The position numbers were made by a program, and so were the translations under genes. Positions 48,101-61,100 of a DNA stretch of 64,000 nt are shown here, one piece after another. Positions within the stretch are counted from its first letter, which is position 1. Every line of letters begins with the position of its first letter. This DNA is from Lamellibrachia columna (lineage: Eukaryota > Annelida > Polychaeta > Sabellida > Siboglinidae), in NCBI GenBank assembly GCA_963662155.1, contig OY759267.1, positions 17,878,561 to 17,942,560 on the forward strand, in the 5' to 3' direction. Under the pieces are notes generated by a model that had not been told where the DNA came from, made no database searches, and was given only the letters and a program-made list of their open reading frames with translations.

Positions 48101-51100
48101 TTCAAAATAAAAAATGCAGTATCTTGAAAATTACTGAACCGATTTTCTTTACAAAATTTACTGACCTACTCATCAGACAAGGCTCAATAAAATGGTTAGG
48201 ATTCCTAACCTTATCTCAAACCCTATATCTAACCCTGATGTTGTTCCTTGTGTTTCCAGGAGGCTGCGGAGGTTCGATGTCTAGCCTTCCACCCTTCAGG
48301 AGACTACATCCTTGTTGGCACCCAACACCCCACTAGTGAGTGCCCTGTCTCCCATGGTCTCGGGACATTAAGTGAAAACTGCATAACTTTAAACACTTTT
48401 ATTCAATTCAGCATGCAATGCCATCTTTCAGTATGTTACCTGTAAATATGTTTTTAAAAAAGTATTTGTCATTTAGAGGCTGTTCAAGGCCTGCGAGGGT
48501 CAAGGCCCGCAAACAAATTAAAATAAATGTCGGTCGCACGCGAAATATGACCACTGTTGCACTGTGGAGCGCCATGCGGTGAACTGTTCCTGAAGAAGAT
48601 GACCAAAGGTCAGGGGGAGGGGGAGGGGGTCTGACAATTAGTACACTTTGTACGAACAGGTAAATGGTGACAGTTGTGAATGGCCCTTTACAGTAGCCAA
48701 TAAGAAAGTGAAACAAGATTTCTAAGTTGGTGAAAATATTCACCAAGTTGGGAATAGACTGATTATAAAATTAAATTCTTTGATACAACTATGAAGTTAA
48801 CTAACTGTCGACGTTTCAACAACCTTCAGTTCCTGAAGAAGATGACCAAAAGTCGTTGAAATGTCGAAAGTAAGTCAACTCCATAGTTGTGTCTCAAGGA
48901 GAAAATTGTACAATCAATTAGGTCTCTAATGTTTTCATGCTTTTCCGGTTTTTCTTGTGATCTTCAAAGAAATTGTATTGACACTGAGTCATTTTCTATG
49001 ATTCCATCTAATCAAAGAAACTGAGCGTTACTCTATACCACTGTGTAAAAAAACAGAACTTTTGTAAGAAACAATAATGTTTGTGTGTGTAAATGTCTTG
49101 ACGTAGCACAGCCTAGAACGTCTGAAAGTAGTGACTTTGGTGGCGTAATTATACATTGTTTGTTTCAGTGAGACTGTATGACTGCAATACCTTCCAGTGT
49201 TTTGTGTCAGCAAATCCGGCGGATCAACACAAGGGCCCACTGACAGCTGTGAGTAAAGACAAATTTGTATGCTTCCTTTGGCTGATCACTATTACTCATA
49301 CTATCATATAAACAACAGTGATTACCCTCACTTCACAAATGTAGAATTCTCTCTATTCTCTAAATAACTAATCTGATGAATTTTCTTTTGTAGTTACTTT
49401 AAAGTTTTAGTAATTGCACACTTAAAACAATCAATAAAGATTCTCCTGATATGCAGCTAATGGGTAAAACGTAAAACAATCACCAGGTGGCATCAGTGTG
49501 GCATCAGAACACCAGAGCAACATATTGTGTTACAAGAGATTTTAAAAAGAAAATGAAAAAAATTAAACTGACATAAATAAAATTGTTCAGTATAAAACTA
49601 AAGAAAAGCAGAATGAGACATGAATAGGCAGTGTATGTACACACGCACGCATGCATGCACACATGCATAATTGTGGGGCTGCAACATTGCAGTTGACGTC
49701 AGGTTCTTTTTTTAACTTCTTTATAAATTCATACAGACAGTGAGTTTTTTGCTGCAGGTGCATTACAGTCCCAACGCACGCACGTATGTGACGGCTTCGA
49801 AGGACGGAGACATCAAGATCTGGGACGCAGTCAGTAACAAGTGTGTAAACACATTCTCCAAGGCACATGACGGCAGCGAGGTCTGCTCCGTTGTGTTCTC
49901 TCGCAACTCAAAGGTACGTCCGACCAGTTGTGTCTGTGTCATCTAACAATGATATGGCTTATCTTAAATTTTAATTCTAACAATATGACTTGATTATACA
50001 TCATTGTTTTGGAAACACAGTTTAATTTTTTTAAACCCTGAAACAATAACAATATTTTTTCATGTCACCCCCATGTTCTATTATAATTACAGCACCAGAA
50101 TGATAAACCTTTGAATGTTCAATATTATATAACATCTTTCAGCCTCCTTTCTTGTATAAATGATCATGTTTTAATGTCTTCAGTATGTGCTCTCAAGCGG
50201 CAAAGACTCGCTTGTAAAACTGTGGGAGATGTCAACGTCGCGATGTTTGATTGCATACACCGGTGCTGGGACGACAGGCAAACAACAACACCGAACACAG
50301 GCCGTCTTCAATCACACAGAAGATTACGGTAAATCACACGAACCTGTGGGGCGTGGTGGTCTAGTGGTTAGAGTACCGGATGGTCGGTCGAGCGGACCAG
50401 AGTCTTGGCCAATTTCGTTCACCCCACATTGCCTGTATCTTTTAGAAAAGACACTAATAGCCGGTGGTCCCTTCTACCTGGTGTCTATGCCAGGGGAAGT
50501 CAAATACAGGGAAAAAACAGCTGGTGATCTCAATCTCTAAACTCACTAATCACTATACTACGTCCCAGTTTAGCTGTGATCAGCTGTTTAGGGAGTATCT
50601 CATCAAGCACCTTAGATAATCAACCACATTTTAATAAAAAGTTACATGAATGTTATTTTCCCCATTTGTTTTTTTCGTTATAGAAATTGTGGACATTTTG
50701 TAATAACCATGTTTATATTCTATAGATTTTTTACACGTTTTGTCTTCTAAAATCTAGTTGGCCATAGATTAAATGACTAGTTGCCGATTGAGACAACGTT
50801 AAGGACCTCCTGATGTGGGTTGTGGTAGTTTCTTTGTTATCATTGACAGGTTCGTTGTTCTGTTCATGTAGTTCTCTTCAGCGATGAGAAGACAACAAGT
50901 CTATGCTGCTGGGATTCACGTAACGCAGACAGACAGCGACTCTTATCACTCGGTAAGATCTCTGGCTCTGTAGCACTCTTCTCTCTACTCGATGTTCAAA
51001 CAGTCTTGATGATATTAAGCTGCTCTTGATACCACATTGTCTATAATATTTATTAATTCTTATAATATGTTGTGTAAGAATTAGTTACATTACATGACGT

Positions 51101-51514
51101 TTTTTTTTTTTAAATTATTTTAAATGCTTTGTATGTTCACTATCAATAAAGTTCATTTTTATAACAATTACATACCTCTAAATCTCTTTTATTCATGGTT
51201 AAAGCGTGCCTCTATCAAGTAATAAATTCCATTATTTGTAATAAATTAGCATCACATTTTTAAGGAAAAAATACCCTATGCAAACTTACAATAAGGTGTG
51301 AAAAGTAATTTGGAGCAAGACAGATGTGTGGTATTTGTAAGTTATATTTTATCATATACTTGACATCAAACTTGAGGAATGACATGACTAATATATTGCA
51401 GGTCACAATGGAGTGGTACGATGCATTGTCCACTCCCCGACCGGACCAGCCTTTGTGACGTGCAGCGATGACTTCCGAGCTCGCTTCTGGTACAGAAAGG
51501 CAGAGACTGACTGA
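39149..51514 (+). CDS. CSTF1: Cleavage stimulation factor subunit 1 (CstF-50), 13 exons
   Basis: This is the WD40 subunit of the CstF complex, which binds the GU-rich element downstream of poly(A) signals and promotes 3'-end cleavage in the nucleus. Exons: 39149-39201, 42854-42981, 44776-44856, 45659-45751, 46551-46591, 47174-47296, 47887-48009, 48260-48335, 49169-49248, 49758-49913, 50184-50328, 50872-50952, 51402-51514. The sum is 1293 nt in consistent phase, giving 430 residues; I recall 431 for the human protein. The N-terminal dimerisation region is split over exons 1-3 ([18 protein letters not shown], then [18 protein letters not shown]). WD40 repeats follow from about residue 105, with motifs such as [37 protein letters not shown] and [14 protein letters not shown]. 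It ends [15 protein letters not shown]. The tiny first exon was found by frame and homology and is the least certain; the rest is secure. Confidence 0.96.
39469..39740 (+). mobile_element. tRNA-derived SINE with duplicated B-box segment, CSTF1 intron 1
   Basis: The head has an A-box region (GTGATCGAGTGGTAGAGC) and B box GGGTTCAAAACC. The stretch from AGAGCATCAGACTTTT through GGTTCAAAACCACCTG is repeated in tandem with small changes, so there are two B boxes. The body follows: ATATCGTTCACCC, TTTCGGAAGAGACACTAAAA, CTTCTACCTGGTGTCTA and AAAAGATCCCACACAG. Related copies: 13520, 32080 and 50343. Confidence 0.85.
40657..41490. mobile_element. Small DNA transposon (0.83 kb), CSTF1 intron 1
   Basis: The left end TACAGTAAAACCTGCCTTAG and the right end (complement TACAGTGAAACCTGTCCATA) form imperfect inverted repeats, and TA bounds each side. 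The size and terminus resemble 15989-16794. No transposase frame was seen. Confidence 0.68.
42345..42462 (+). repeat. Degraded 20-bp repeat, CSTF1 intron 1
   Basis: About five units like GTTGGTGCATTCCGACCAG. They precede exon 2 by about 400 bases. A TTTTGACCAATA-type motif also recurs between 42485 and 42710. Confidence 0.8.
43110..44235 (+). mobile_element. CR1-like LINE relic, decayed, CSTF1 intron 2
   Basis: The plus strand reads [20 protein letters not shown] and [20 protein letters not shown] (43089-43370), then frameshifted stretches such as [38 protein letters not shown] and a C-terminal EWNKL-type segment. Stops, indels and a large internal deletion remove the catalytic FADD region. 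It ends in the same 3' UTR as the element at 36875-38450. At 43015-43110 two copies of an AT-rich segment with TTGGAC(T/C)GTT(T/C)AGGGCAGTT flank its start. Confidence 0.88.
45093..45256 (+). repeat. 36-bp minisatellite, about 4.5 copies, CSTF1 intron 3
   Basis: The unit contains AGGACAGAGTATATCACCAT followed by AGACATCGCACTGTGC; copies alternate GACAC/GACAG. The period is a multiple of three, so open frames run through it on both strands, but they have no other support as genes. Confidence 0.92.
45577..45645 (+). repeat. 17-bp tandem repeat just before CSTF1 exon 4
   Basis: ACACATGTAATAGACGA-like units occur four times and stop about 14 bases before the exon 4 acceptor (exon starts 45659). 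Confidence 0.85.
45841..46170. mobile_element. Miniature inverted-repeat element, CSTF1 intron 4
   Basis: The left end AAAGGTCCCTCCTCAATTCG is a partial inverted match to the right end, whose complement is AAAACTCCATCCTCAAATGA. The body matches 7795-8035 and more weakly 24915-25100, 32363-32530 and 56400-56580. This is the best preserved copy. Confidence 0.65.
46600..46908 (+). repeat. CCACAAACTCATC repeat starting beside the CSTF1 exon 5 donor
   Basis: CATCCATAGTCCACAAACTC and close variants recur about 14 times from nine bases after the donor (intron starts 46592). The exon end itself reads GACTCATCCATAAAG, which shares ACTCATCCATA with the unit. Confidence 0.88.
48474..48690. mobile_element. 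Small element with GGGCCATTCACAA-type ends, CSTF1 intron 8
   Basis: The left end (GAGGCTGTTCAAGGCC) and right end (complement TAAAGGGCCATTCACAACTG) are imperfect inverted repeats. The inner part (AATGTCGGTCGCACGCGAAA, ATGCGGTGAACTGTT) matches 28904-29040. It also holds TTCCTGAAGAAGATGACCAA, shared with 48778-48900. Confidence 0.62.
48778..48900. repeat. Long imperfect inverted repeat with hammerhead-like core, CSTF1 intron 8
   Basis: The left arm (GATACAACTATGAAGTTAAC through GTCGACGTTTCAAC) pairs with the right arm (GTTGAAATGTCGAAAG through ACTCCATAGTTGTGTC). Between them is TTCCTGAAGAAGATGACCAA AAGTC. CTGAAGA then a short stem then GAAA fits the hammerhead core pattern, and similar motifs occur in Penelope-like elements. 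No convincing stem I was found. Confidence 0.5.
50343..50545 (+). mobile_element. tRNA-derived SINE, CSTF1 intron 11
   Basis: The A-box region GGTGGTCTAGTGGTTAGAGT is kept; the B box is lost or degenerate (GGACCAGAGTC). The body TTTCGTTCACCCCACATTGC, AAAAGACACTAATAGCC and CTTCTACCTGGTGTCTATGC matches 39469-39740. It starts about 14 bases after exon 11. Confidence 0.8.
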
Positions 51515-52548
51515 ACATTTCAACCCTGGAATGTAGGGTTGTAAAACTTCTGTTAGGTTCACCAAGTGTTTCTCATGGAATTCATTCTTTGTGTTCTGTA
51601 CAAGATCGACTGCCGTTTCAGATTTAATTTACAGGTGATAGTTTCTTATATCACGTCTGTCTAGTCGGCAAAGTGAAGTTCCATGAGTGCTTATAGAATG
51701 GTGCCTTTCAGTTTAATGTTCGGATATCTGACAGATGTGTTCAGTCAAGATGTATGTTTTTTTCGAGTCTTGACCATTTGATTATTTAATAATCATTTAG
51801 TATTAGTGTCCTAGTTATGATGTTTTCTCAGCAGTGCTGAAGGATTTATATAAATGTAGCGTCATGACCAGACAGAATGAAGTATGATATGAACGGATAC
51901 TGCTTTCAATCGGTGAATTCAGTACTCTACTTTTTACTGCTGTCCTGTGGTATGGTGCAGAGTTTAACCAGTGCCGGTTCTGGACTAGCAGATGCTGGTG
52001 TTTAGCTGCGAGTTGGTGGTTTCAGGAGAGAGCCTGTGGTCACTAGATGGTCAACATCTGATTCCACTAGTACCGCGTTAGTCCAAAGTAATTCAGACCT
52101 GCCACATCGTTGAAATCCGTATTTTTAACTTGAAATTCGGTATAAAGCGGCTTTTCATTGGTTAATTGGCCTATGGCATTCCTGTTCCGACAGAGTGTCA
52201 ACATCTATCAGACTACAAAATACAGGGTACATCAAACGGAACTGTACACCTCCCAAAAATCTGTATATCCCTACAATTGAGAAGTTTTGTTATTGGGTTC
52301 ATTGTTTGTTGGGACAGATCATTATGACCTAAACCCCAGATAGATTGTCTTTTATTTTTAATAAAGACAGACATATCTATTCAGTGAACTTGGCTAGTGC
52401 AACGGGATTGATAGTGTACGGTTGAAGAAACATCAGGTAAGGTCGGTGAGAGATTGTTCACGTCTCGCAAGAAAGATGAAAAAGTGTCGGCATTCCTCTA
52501 AAACGTGTGGCTCATTATCACGTTGACATGTTTCTTGTAAGTTGTCCA

Positions 52549-52554
52549 ATAAAA
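52549..52554 (+). promoter_or_regulatory. Probable poly(A) signal of CSTF1
   Basis: AATAAA lies about 1035 bases after the stop codon. A second candidate AATAAA is at 52360-52365. The 3' UTR 51515-52570 contains no other recognised feature. Confidence 0.5.
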
Positions 52555-53426
52555 GTTTTATATCGTAGTTTTCTTACGAATCATTTGAAATGTTTCAAGT
52601 GTGATTGCCTCCGTGAAGCATAACTACCAACTTTAAAATTAACCACATTAAATTCATGTTTAATCAAATGTTTTGCTCTGCAGGTGTAGTCGAGTTATTA
52701 TTTCCTACCACTAGATGTCAGCTTAGGCACCAATGTGATGGCTGTCTTGAAAGCAACTGAAACAGCCAAAAATTGTCTTTCCTAGTCACATCTCCTGACA
52801 GTACATACTGTGAATTTAATAAGTCTTCACTGTAGATATATGCTTTGTTAATTAATTGGGATTTATTTATCAATCTAGTTAACCAGTTAATTTTACTACT
52901 CTGGGTATGGTTGAACATATGACCATACTTTGGACCGTGGTACAACCAAACTCCTTACAGACCTTGGACAGGAAACAGTCCAGACAAGAAGAAAAGTCGG
53001 AAGACTATAATTATTATATAAAATGGAACAAAAACTTATATATATTATATTTTGCTACACCACTATGTCAAACACAATACTACATGCTTGCAAAAACATA
53101 ACGAGATTCTACATATTGCACATTCATCAAATATATTTGGAAATAGTTCCTTCCCATCTATAATAAAAATAGGAGTTCTCTACCTCTAAGCATTATTTCA
53201 TTCATACATTCAAGAACAGCCTCTTCCAACACAAGAGACTAACTGAATAAGCTACCTTGGGCAGTCGCATGTGTCCAAAGAACATTATTTGCCTGTCGTA
53301 ATACAGACACAGTGGTCATGTGACCTCACCGTGGTGCAGATTTGGTAGACGGGCATATAACATTAGTAAACGTTACCTTGAAGAAATCAGTTTGGTAAAC
53401 ACAAGTGTATCTTGATGCTAAATTCT

Positions 53427-53432
53427 TTATTT
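53427..53432 (-). promoter_or_regulatory. Possible poly(A) signal of the DDI gene
   Basis: TTTATT on the plus strand (AATAAA on the minus strand) is 1.7 kb past the DDI stop. Another lies in an AT run near 54029. The choice is uncertain. Nothing else was recognised in 53100-55133. Confidence 0.25.
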
Positions 53433-55133
53433 TTCTATACAGTAGTCTCACCATGCACACAATATCCTGTACTTTGTCTCAGTCATAAGCTGTGATGTCA
53501 GTTTGAAGGATATAAACGTAGGTTTGTTATAAATTACATGTTGTAGTTGGTTATAAATTACAGGTTGTATTATGCAACATTAAGAAAGGATACAATCTGC
53601 ATTCACCATAAATTGTGAACATATGAATGCTCTGTAAAGTTCTTTAATGTAACTTCACAATGTTAATTTTAGGATACATCATGGCAGTTATGCATTGTTC
53701 AGATGCGTTGCCTTAAGTAGCCTCTGTAGTGGGCAGTGATTTATGAGACATGGACAGCTGCCCAAGAGAAGCTATCTAATCCATCATGCATGACATTTAC
53801 TTCACATACAAAAATAGGTTATAATTAACATTTCTACTACTGTAAACAAACCACACACTAAATATGTTATAACAACATTTAGCACACACGCACACACAAA
53901 CTACTTACTAAGTATTAAATAAAGCAACGAAAATAAATTAAAATATTACCACATTCACACACCAAAGAGCACTCGGTTAATATGACGCTATATAAATTAT
54001 ATATTTAAAATATAATAATTCGATTTTTTTATTTAAATAAAAAATTTCTTCAGGCGAACAACAAAATTAAGTATCGGTCTTTCAATACAGCCATTAGCAA
54101 CATGCACAAGGAAAATGACAACTGAACATGATTTCATCTAAATAGCAAATGGAGGAAATAAAATAAATCGTATTCTATTAATAACATTACAAAAACTGGC
54201 CTTTCAAATGGCCAGTCATTTTTTTACCATGATTAATCAGTTCCCACTACACAGTAAACGCTTTCTGGAAAACGTCTTTGTTCATATCTTTGACAACTAA
54301 CATTAAAGGCATTGACTAAATGTAGTCATGGTCATATTATGCCGTCCTGTTAGGAAAGTTGTGCATTGTACAAAGTACTATATCAGACAAAGTTAAAATG
54401 ACAATAATATATGTGACAACTGCAATAGTTATCCATGGTAAACCAGTAAAATTGATAACTCAATATTGGCAAAGCAGACTAGCACCGTACATTTATATCA
54501 AATGGTACATTTACGAATTGCTACTTGAATCGACTGCGATGGCGGAATAGCACACACCATTTCATACGTGATGACCGAGTCATGACATACATAAATAATT
54601 CTGTCCATTGTCCAATACGAAAATCAATTGGACAGATAATTTGAATGCATGTGTAATGGTATTGTGAATGTGCATGCACCATAATTCAATATTGCATTAT
54701 GTTTACATAAATTCCAACAGTAGAGATTGCATTAAACAGCACTGACAGTCTTCAGAGATCATTCAATAATTGAAAACACAGAAATGTTAACGCTGCAACG
54801 CAAGGCTACACCGTCAGTGAAATCTACTTTGTTCTACTGTTGCGATGTTTGTAGCAATCTGTATGTAGCAAATATGCCAAGCTCTGGCAGCACTACCAAC
54901 AAAATTAGCCCCAAACATACATCTGTATTCCGAGAAAAAGCCACAAAATACATCATCTATAGAAACCATGTATACAGAACAAAATAGCTGTCACTAAACT
55001 TAATTTCTTCTTGGTTTCAACCAAGCAACAGCACTCAAAGGGTAAGTCATGACCTCAACGTACGGAAACTCACCGGATAACGAAATGTTGATATGTAATG
55101 AACCAGAAATGAAAGCTTGTACTGAAGTCGCAT

Positions 55134-58100
55134 TCACGGCATCTGAAATGATTTTGTCAGCAATGCCACGAGGGCAGCATCGACATTGCCGCCAGCCTGA
55201 CCTAGTTCCTGGACGACCTGAGCCCGTGGGAAACCTTGGCTTATCAACTGCTGAATGTCTTTCTCGGGAAACTGGGAACCTTGTGAAGGTGAACCCGAGG
55301 ATGCTGCTGCTGCTGCTGCTGCTGTTGAGGATGTGGAGGCTGATGTTCCAGACGTTGGCAAAGCCCCTGCAAGTCATAACAAAGTAAAGTAAAGTTTAAA
55401 GGTACAAAAGCTGATAATTTTTTTCATAAAATCATTGTATCTAATCTATAAAGCAAAGTGTCTGTCCGTCCGTCCGTCCGTCCGTCCGTCCGCCCGTCCG
55501 CGTCTGTCTGTCTGTTGTTACATCACCACGGCTGCATCTTTGGGCCGATCCAGATGAAACTAGCAAATGGACCCAGAGGCCATTCTGACAGATGCAGGGG
55601 GGCAGATGTGGAACCATCCCCGTGGGTCTCCGGGGGGTGGGGGTCTCCAGGGATTGGGGGTCAAAATTACAAAACGACTGTAGCAGAAGTTGCAACTGTG
55701 GAATTATTCTGTTTTTTGCCATTGCAGCAATTTTGAATGTTTTTCAAGCACGATTTGAGTGAAGTCAACATCTATAACTTCACACCGCAGAAACATTTCA
55801 ATGGAAAGAAAACCCTTAGGTTAGGATAAAGAAATCAATTCCCTGACTCGTGAACTTCGTATCTATTAGGTGCAATACGATAATGTATGAACATCCTAGG
55901 ATGGTGGACAGTAGTGTCTCAGGCACATAAAAGTAAACTCTTGTGGCTGTTCGTTTTAAAAATTGATGTTAATTTTGCTTTCGGTTGAGCCCTTCATTCT
56001 CACATTCTGCATCAAATCAAACGTATTCCAAATAAACGCATAGCAATTTTTTATATTTAATGCCAGACTAAGACATTTATCTTACACAGAGAATATTGCT
56101 CTTAATACAGTATCCAGGTACATGTTTTTAAATGGGAATTTCTACCTACAATGACCATGGGTGTTTTAAGACAGCATTGCTGGTATATTTAAAATGGTAA
56201 AAATTTGCAACTTGTGAATAGTTTAAGCAAAACACAAAATCGGTTCATCAAGAGTGCATATTTTTGATTAAAATCATCAAAAGAATCGACTTGGATCGTT
56301 ACATCGGTTACCTTACAAATGTGTGAATAGCACTGTGTTATAGTATATGGTGCCTGATCACTTCTGCCCCCTTTTGTGCCCAAATTTAACAGGACCCAGT
56401 CAAAAATATAACAGTTTATCCGATGATTTCACCAAAACTAAATAATAAATTAGTACAAACAAACTGGCACATCATAATCAATAGTACCTGGTAGATAATT
56501 AATTTTTCAAGAAATTAATTTGAAACGAGAGGAGCTAAAAAGGATCTAATCGAAGAGAGTTTTAATATCTAAACAATCTGGTCTGCTGGAGAACTAATCA
56601 CTAACACATAAACGTGAACATAAAAGAGCTCAACAAACCGGAAGCCTCTTGTTCCGAGCGCTGTAGAGCTTCAGCGAGTTGCTGGTCTTCTGACGATTGA
56701 CCTGACTCCATCGTGCGGTTCAGTCGGGCATGCTCGGGCACATCACCCTCGCCCAGGAAGGGAGTCTCTCTCCCTGTTGTGCCGATCACCAGCACGTTAC
56801 GCTTAAGGTCTATACAGCACTGGCAAACAGAACAATGCAGAGATGAAGTAATTGTCCTCAGTAATCAAATCATGTGTAATTACAATTACAATGTAATTAC
56901 ATTGGTCAAAAAAGCTAAGTAATCATAATCGTACTCAATTACATTATTAAAGTAATCGTAATCATGATTACAATCACAATTACAATTTTCTTGCATATTT
57001 CTATTACCCAGGTCCCAATTACAATGCAAGCAGGCTTTTCTCTGTTTTGTATCTGACATCTAATGCATCTACAGTGAATGTATTTTAATATTTATTGTGT
57101 GTGATTTTATCTTGAAAACTGGTGAAAATAACAGCATAAGGGTTATTATTAATTTCAGTATGTCAATTACATTCTTGATGTAACAAAATTTGTCTGACAA
57201 TACACAGTAATCTGGAACTATAGATTTACATTATTATTTACACTGCTAAAAAAAAATATTACCTCTTTTTTCTATACCAGTGCATTCAGTCAATCATTCC
57301 GTGTATAAAAAAGCATACATTTTAAAAACATTATTTTGCGCATTTTTGCATCCAAATAGTGCTGTGGAGTGAGCGATAATATAAGCTGCTCAGTCACGAC
57401 AGAACGCACTACTTGGACTGAAGAGGTACACTAGGCTAACAGACATTCTAAACAATGTTTGTACCAGAAGTGGGTTTGATGCTAAGAAGTTGGCGTGCAT
57501 ATCATACATGGTAATATAGAAATTCTGTTAGATTGGAACAAAAAGTCGGGGTGCGTAGTATACTTGGGGGCGTATTATACATGGAAAATTATGGTAGTAA
57601 TTGTTACATTTATGATGTAATCAACCCATCTCTGGAAAAGTGCAGTGTCTGATAACAGGTCAATCCTGAGTTTGTTTCAATGGTATGTCAATGGCAATTC
57701 AAAAATACAGCTCCACTTAAATTAAAATATTTTTGATAATATCATATTATGTTTAACAAATCGTTGCCTGGTTTAAATAATATGTCAAAGTCAAACCATG
57801 ACATTTCAGTAGGTAAATAAATATTTTCCATAAAAGATTATGCAGGTGTTTTCATAAAATGCATGATACACAACTGACAATGATTAAGCCTGGGACTCTA
57901 AGGATGTTATAGCCTAAAGCCTAACAACATTAATGGTGGTCTACAATAATTACGTTTGTTTGGAAAATTGCTAATACTGTTGTGTTGCCACCACATATTT
58001 ATACGAAACATTTAGAAAACCATATTTTGCAAAGATGATGATAATTGTTTGTTGAATAATGGTAATAGTTATGCTGCTAAAACAATCTGTATAAGGATAA

Positions 58101-61100
58101 GGATATCAAAGAATGTTGAAAATAAATATTTCACAATATTGTCCGAGATTGGCAATAAATTGAGTGAAATATAATAATTTTGGTTCTTTCATAGCGCAAA
58201 TTCCTGTACTTGACAGATCAATATGCTTTACAATAAAAATAACGCATAAATAAAAATGCACCACAATTCTGCTTATGATCCAATATTATATATATATTTA
58301 ATAATAATTATGTATTATATATTATTAAATAAAAACTCATTTAAATCTAGTTTATAAAATTGAAATACAGTATACTTGATGACATTTAAAAATAATATAA
58401 TAATTATGTTTAACATTAAAAGAATTTTTTTATTAGAAATTGTAAACATACTGTAGCAACCAATTTTGTGTAAATGGTCATAAAACAGTTCGAACAGGTG
58501 GGTTTTAGTGTTCGCTTAAACGTCTGCAGGTCCTTAGAGGCAGCCGATTCCACAGTGGGGGTGCCGAGTGATGAAATAAGACGTAAGCATGATTGTGGAC
58601 AAACCTGGTGCCGCTTGAGCATATCAAGTCCCAGTAACATGTCCATGGGTTGATCCTCCAGGATAGAGAAGGATGATTGCAGGAAGTCTGGACCTATCTT
58701 GATCTGACCTGCAACAGGACACAGCTACTATTAAAGGCTATTATCAATGATACACAATTAAGCAGTGCTCATTATCTTTAAAATGATGTGCCCGAGCAAT
58801 GTGCTGACTGTTTTGTTATTCATAAAACGATAAGTGATTGAGCTATGCATCGACTGTTTTGTAAGTTATCAAATTATAAGTGCTTGACTGCTTTGTAAGT
58901 CATGAAACGGTAAGCGTTTGAGTTGTGCATTGATTGTTTTTGTAAGTTATAAGTTTGAGCTACAGGCTGATTGTTTTGCAAGTCATAAAACAATAAGTGT
59001 TTGAGCTATGCGCCGATTGTTTTATAAGCTATAAAACGATAAGTGTTTGAGCTATGCATTGTTTCTTTTGTAAGTCATAAAAGTATAAGTGTTTAAGCTA
59101 TGTGCTGATTGTTTATTAAGTTATAACATGTTAAGTTTCTGAACTGTGCTTATCTGAACTATCACCAAGCTGCTAAAATAAGGCACTGGCATAACATACA
59201 ATGGGTTAACCAAGGGTAGGGAAATAAAAACACAACACAGAAACAACATTTTTAAGTAAATTATTATATAATTATACTCAGGGGTAGAACTTAATTATAT
59301 TTTTACTTGACAGTAGGACTAGTGTTACAAGAAAGACAAAAGTTTACTAGTCTGCCAAGGGTTTTAATAGTCCTGCAAATTGTCAAAACATAACACAAAT
59401 TAAAACCCATTTTAACGCAGGTTTTGTCACACCAGTCAAAGCAGAATGTGCAGAATAAACAAATCCAATATAAAAGGAAAATGTACTAATAAGAATTTAG
59501 GATTGCATGATCCTCCGAATCAATCGTATTTTAAAATAGCTACAACTGCTACTCATATACTGAAGTAACAATATGTGAACAGAGCAACCATAGAGATACG
59601 CCTATTTTAGAGTGCAGCTTTATTTAATTTCTGCACATTACGATATATAATGACAAACAAATGTTACATTCGCAACATTTTATCGATTTTTTTTGTAGGG
59701 AATAATTTGAGTTAAAAAGTTACACGATGTAATTGAAAAAGTAACTGAAAATACTAATTACATTTTCACTAATTCCAATTACTTTGAAAAACAAAACACC
59801 AATTTTGGAACTGGCATCTGAATTCTTATCACAATGTAATTGACCCCAAATCTAGTTGGTCACCTGACCCGACTTACACAAGTGTACACGACCAAGGATC
59901 TTCTGCGTGCCCACGCCCTTCGCCACGCCCGCCCACCGCGTGTCAATCAGTCGATTTATATGACACCGCCTCGCACACGCCTGACTCATTATCGTCATCT
60001 GTGCACCTGGTGGCAGAACAAAAAAACATGGAACAAGTAAGCTTCACACATTAAAAGGTGACACCACCAGAAGTGAAGAAAATACCCACTCTGTCATCAG
60101 ACGCAGTGTAAAAACAGATTAAACATCCACAAAATCACCAAATATTTTAACCAAACATTCAGTGCTACCACAAACAGATATTGAAATTATTGGATATATT
60201 TTGAAACAAATTCTGAAAAACCTTCCCAAAAAATTTCGGAATTGTTACATCTCCTGCTTCCTACCATTATAATCAAATTCTGATTCAAGCTAAAATCAGA
60301 AACACCAGTATTGTGATTACTGACACAGCCTTTATATAAAACGCCTTTCTAAAGACACTTGTCTACATTATATAACACTGTAATTACGAAACAACAAGTT
60401 ATAAATAAATGTTTTAGCTAACAATCGGGTTTGTTTACATGCCTTCTAAGTGTCTGCTTTCATAAACAAAAACATACGGTTCATACTGTTTAACATGATT
60501 GCGTGATAAAAACAATCACATTTTGTATCTCTAAGATATAAACATCTTCAAAATATATCACAAAATCATTGGGGTTACAATTGTATGTTCAGGTTACATT
60601 ACATATATGTGTCAGATGGTTCTGTTAGGTTTTCTTTATGGCCAGCTTAGCCAGGCAGCTAACAAGAGACAACTCACCTGAATCTACAAATGCTTTCACT
60701 GGCTGTCCATTCACCTGACAATCTATGTAGAGCATGACGACCTGACCAAAGCTCTCTGGAGCAAACTCCATCGCCGTCTCCATGTTTGTCTCCACATTTT
60801 TGAGCCTGCAATGACGTCAACCACACTCAATCATGTGACATGTACAGCCATGGTAGCCATATCTACCTTACAGATGAGCATCCCTAATTAAACATTCTTA
60901 TGAATGATTCCATGCAGGCAAAATCATATCTACTACAAGAGACAATTCAGTATCATTCCATCAACATTCAAATCTTACAACGATCTCCAAAGATCACTGC
61001 ACGCCAATCACCTTATTTCTTCTGCGATCTTCTTCTGAACATCAGGATCAAATGGGTTGGCAGTCATCATACGCATGCGCTCTCTGTTACGTTCGATGCG

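Noticed and set aside
54968..54988. MYRTK start resembling the vertebrate CSTF1 N-terminus
   Set aside because: A stop follows at once and it lies downstream of CSTF1; the true exon 1 fits at 39149.
58605..60805. Endogenous retrovirus protease
   Set aside because: The aspartic-protease motif belongs to a spliced DDI gene with HDD and UBA regions, which is a cellular family.
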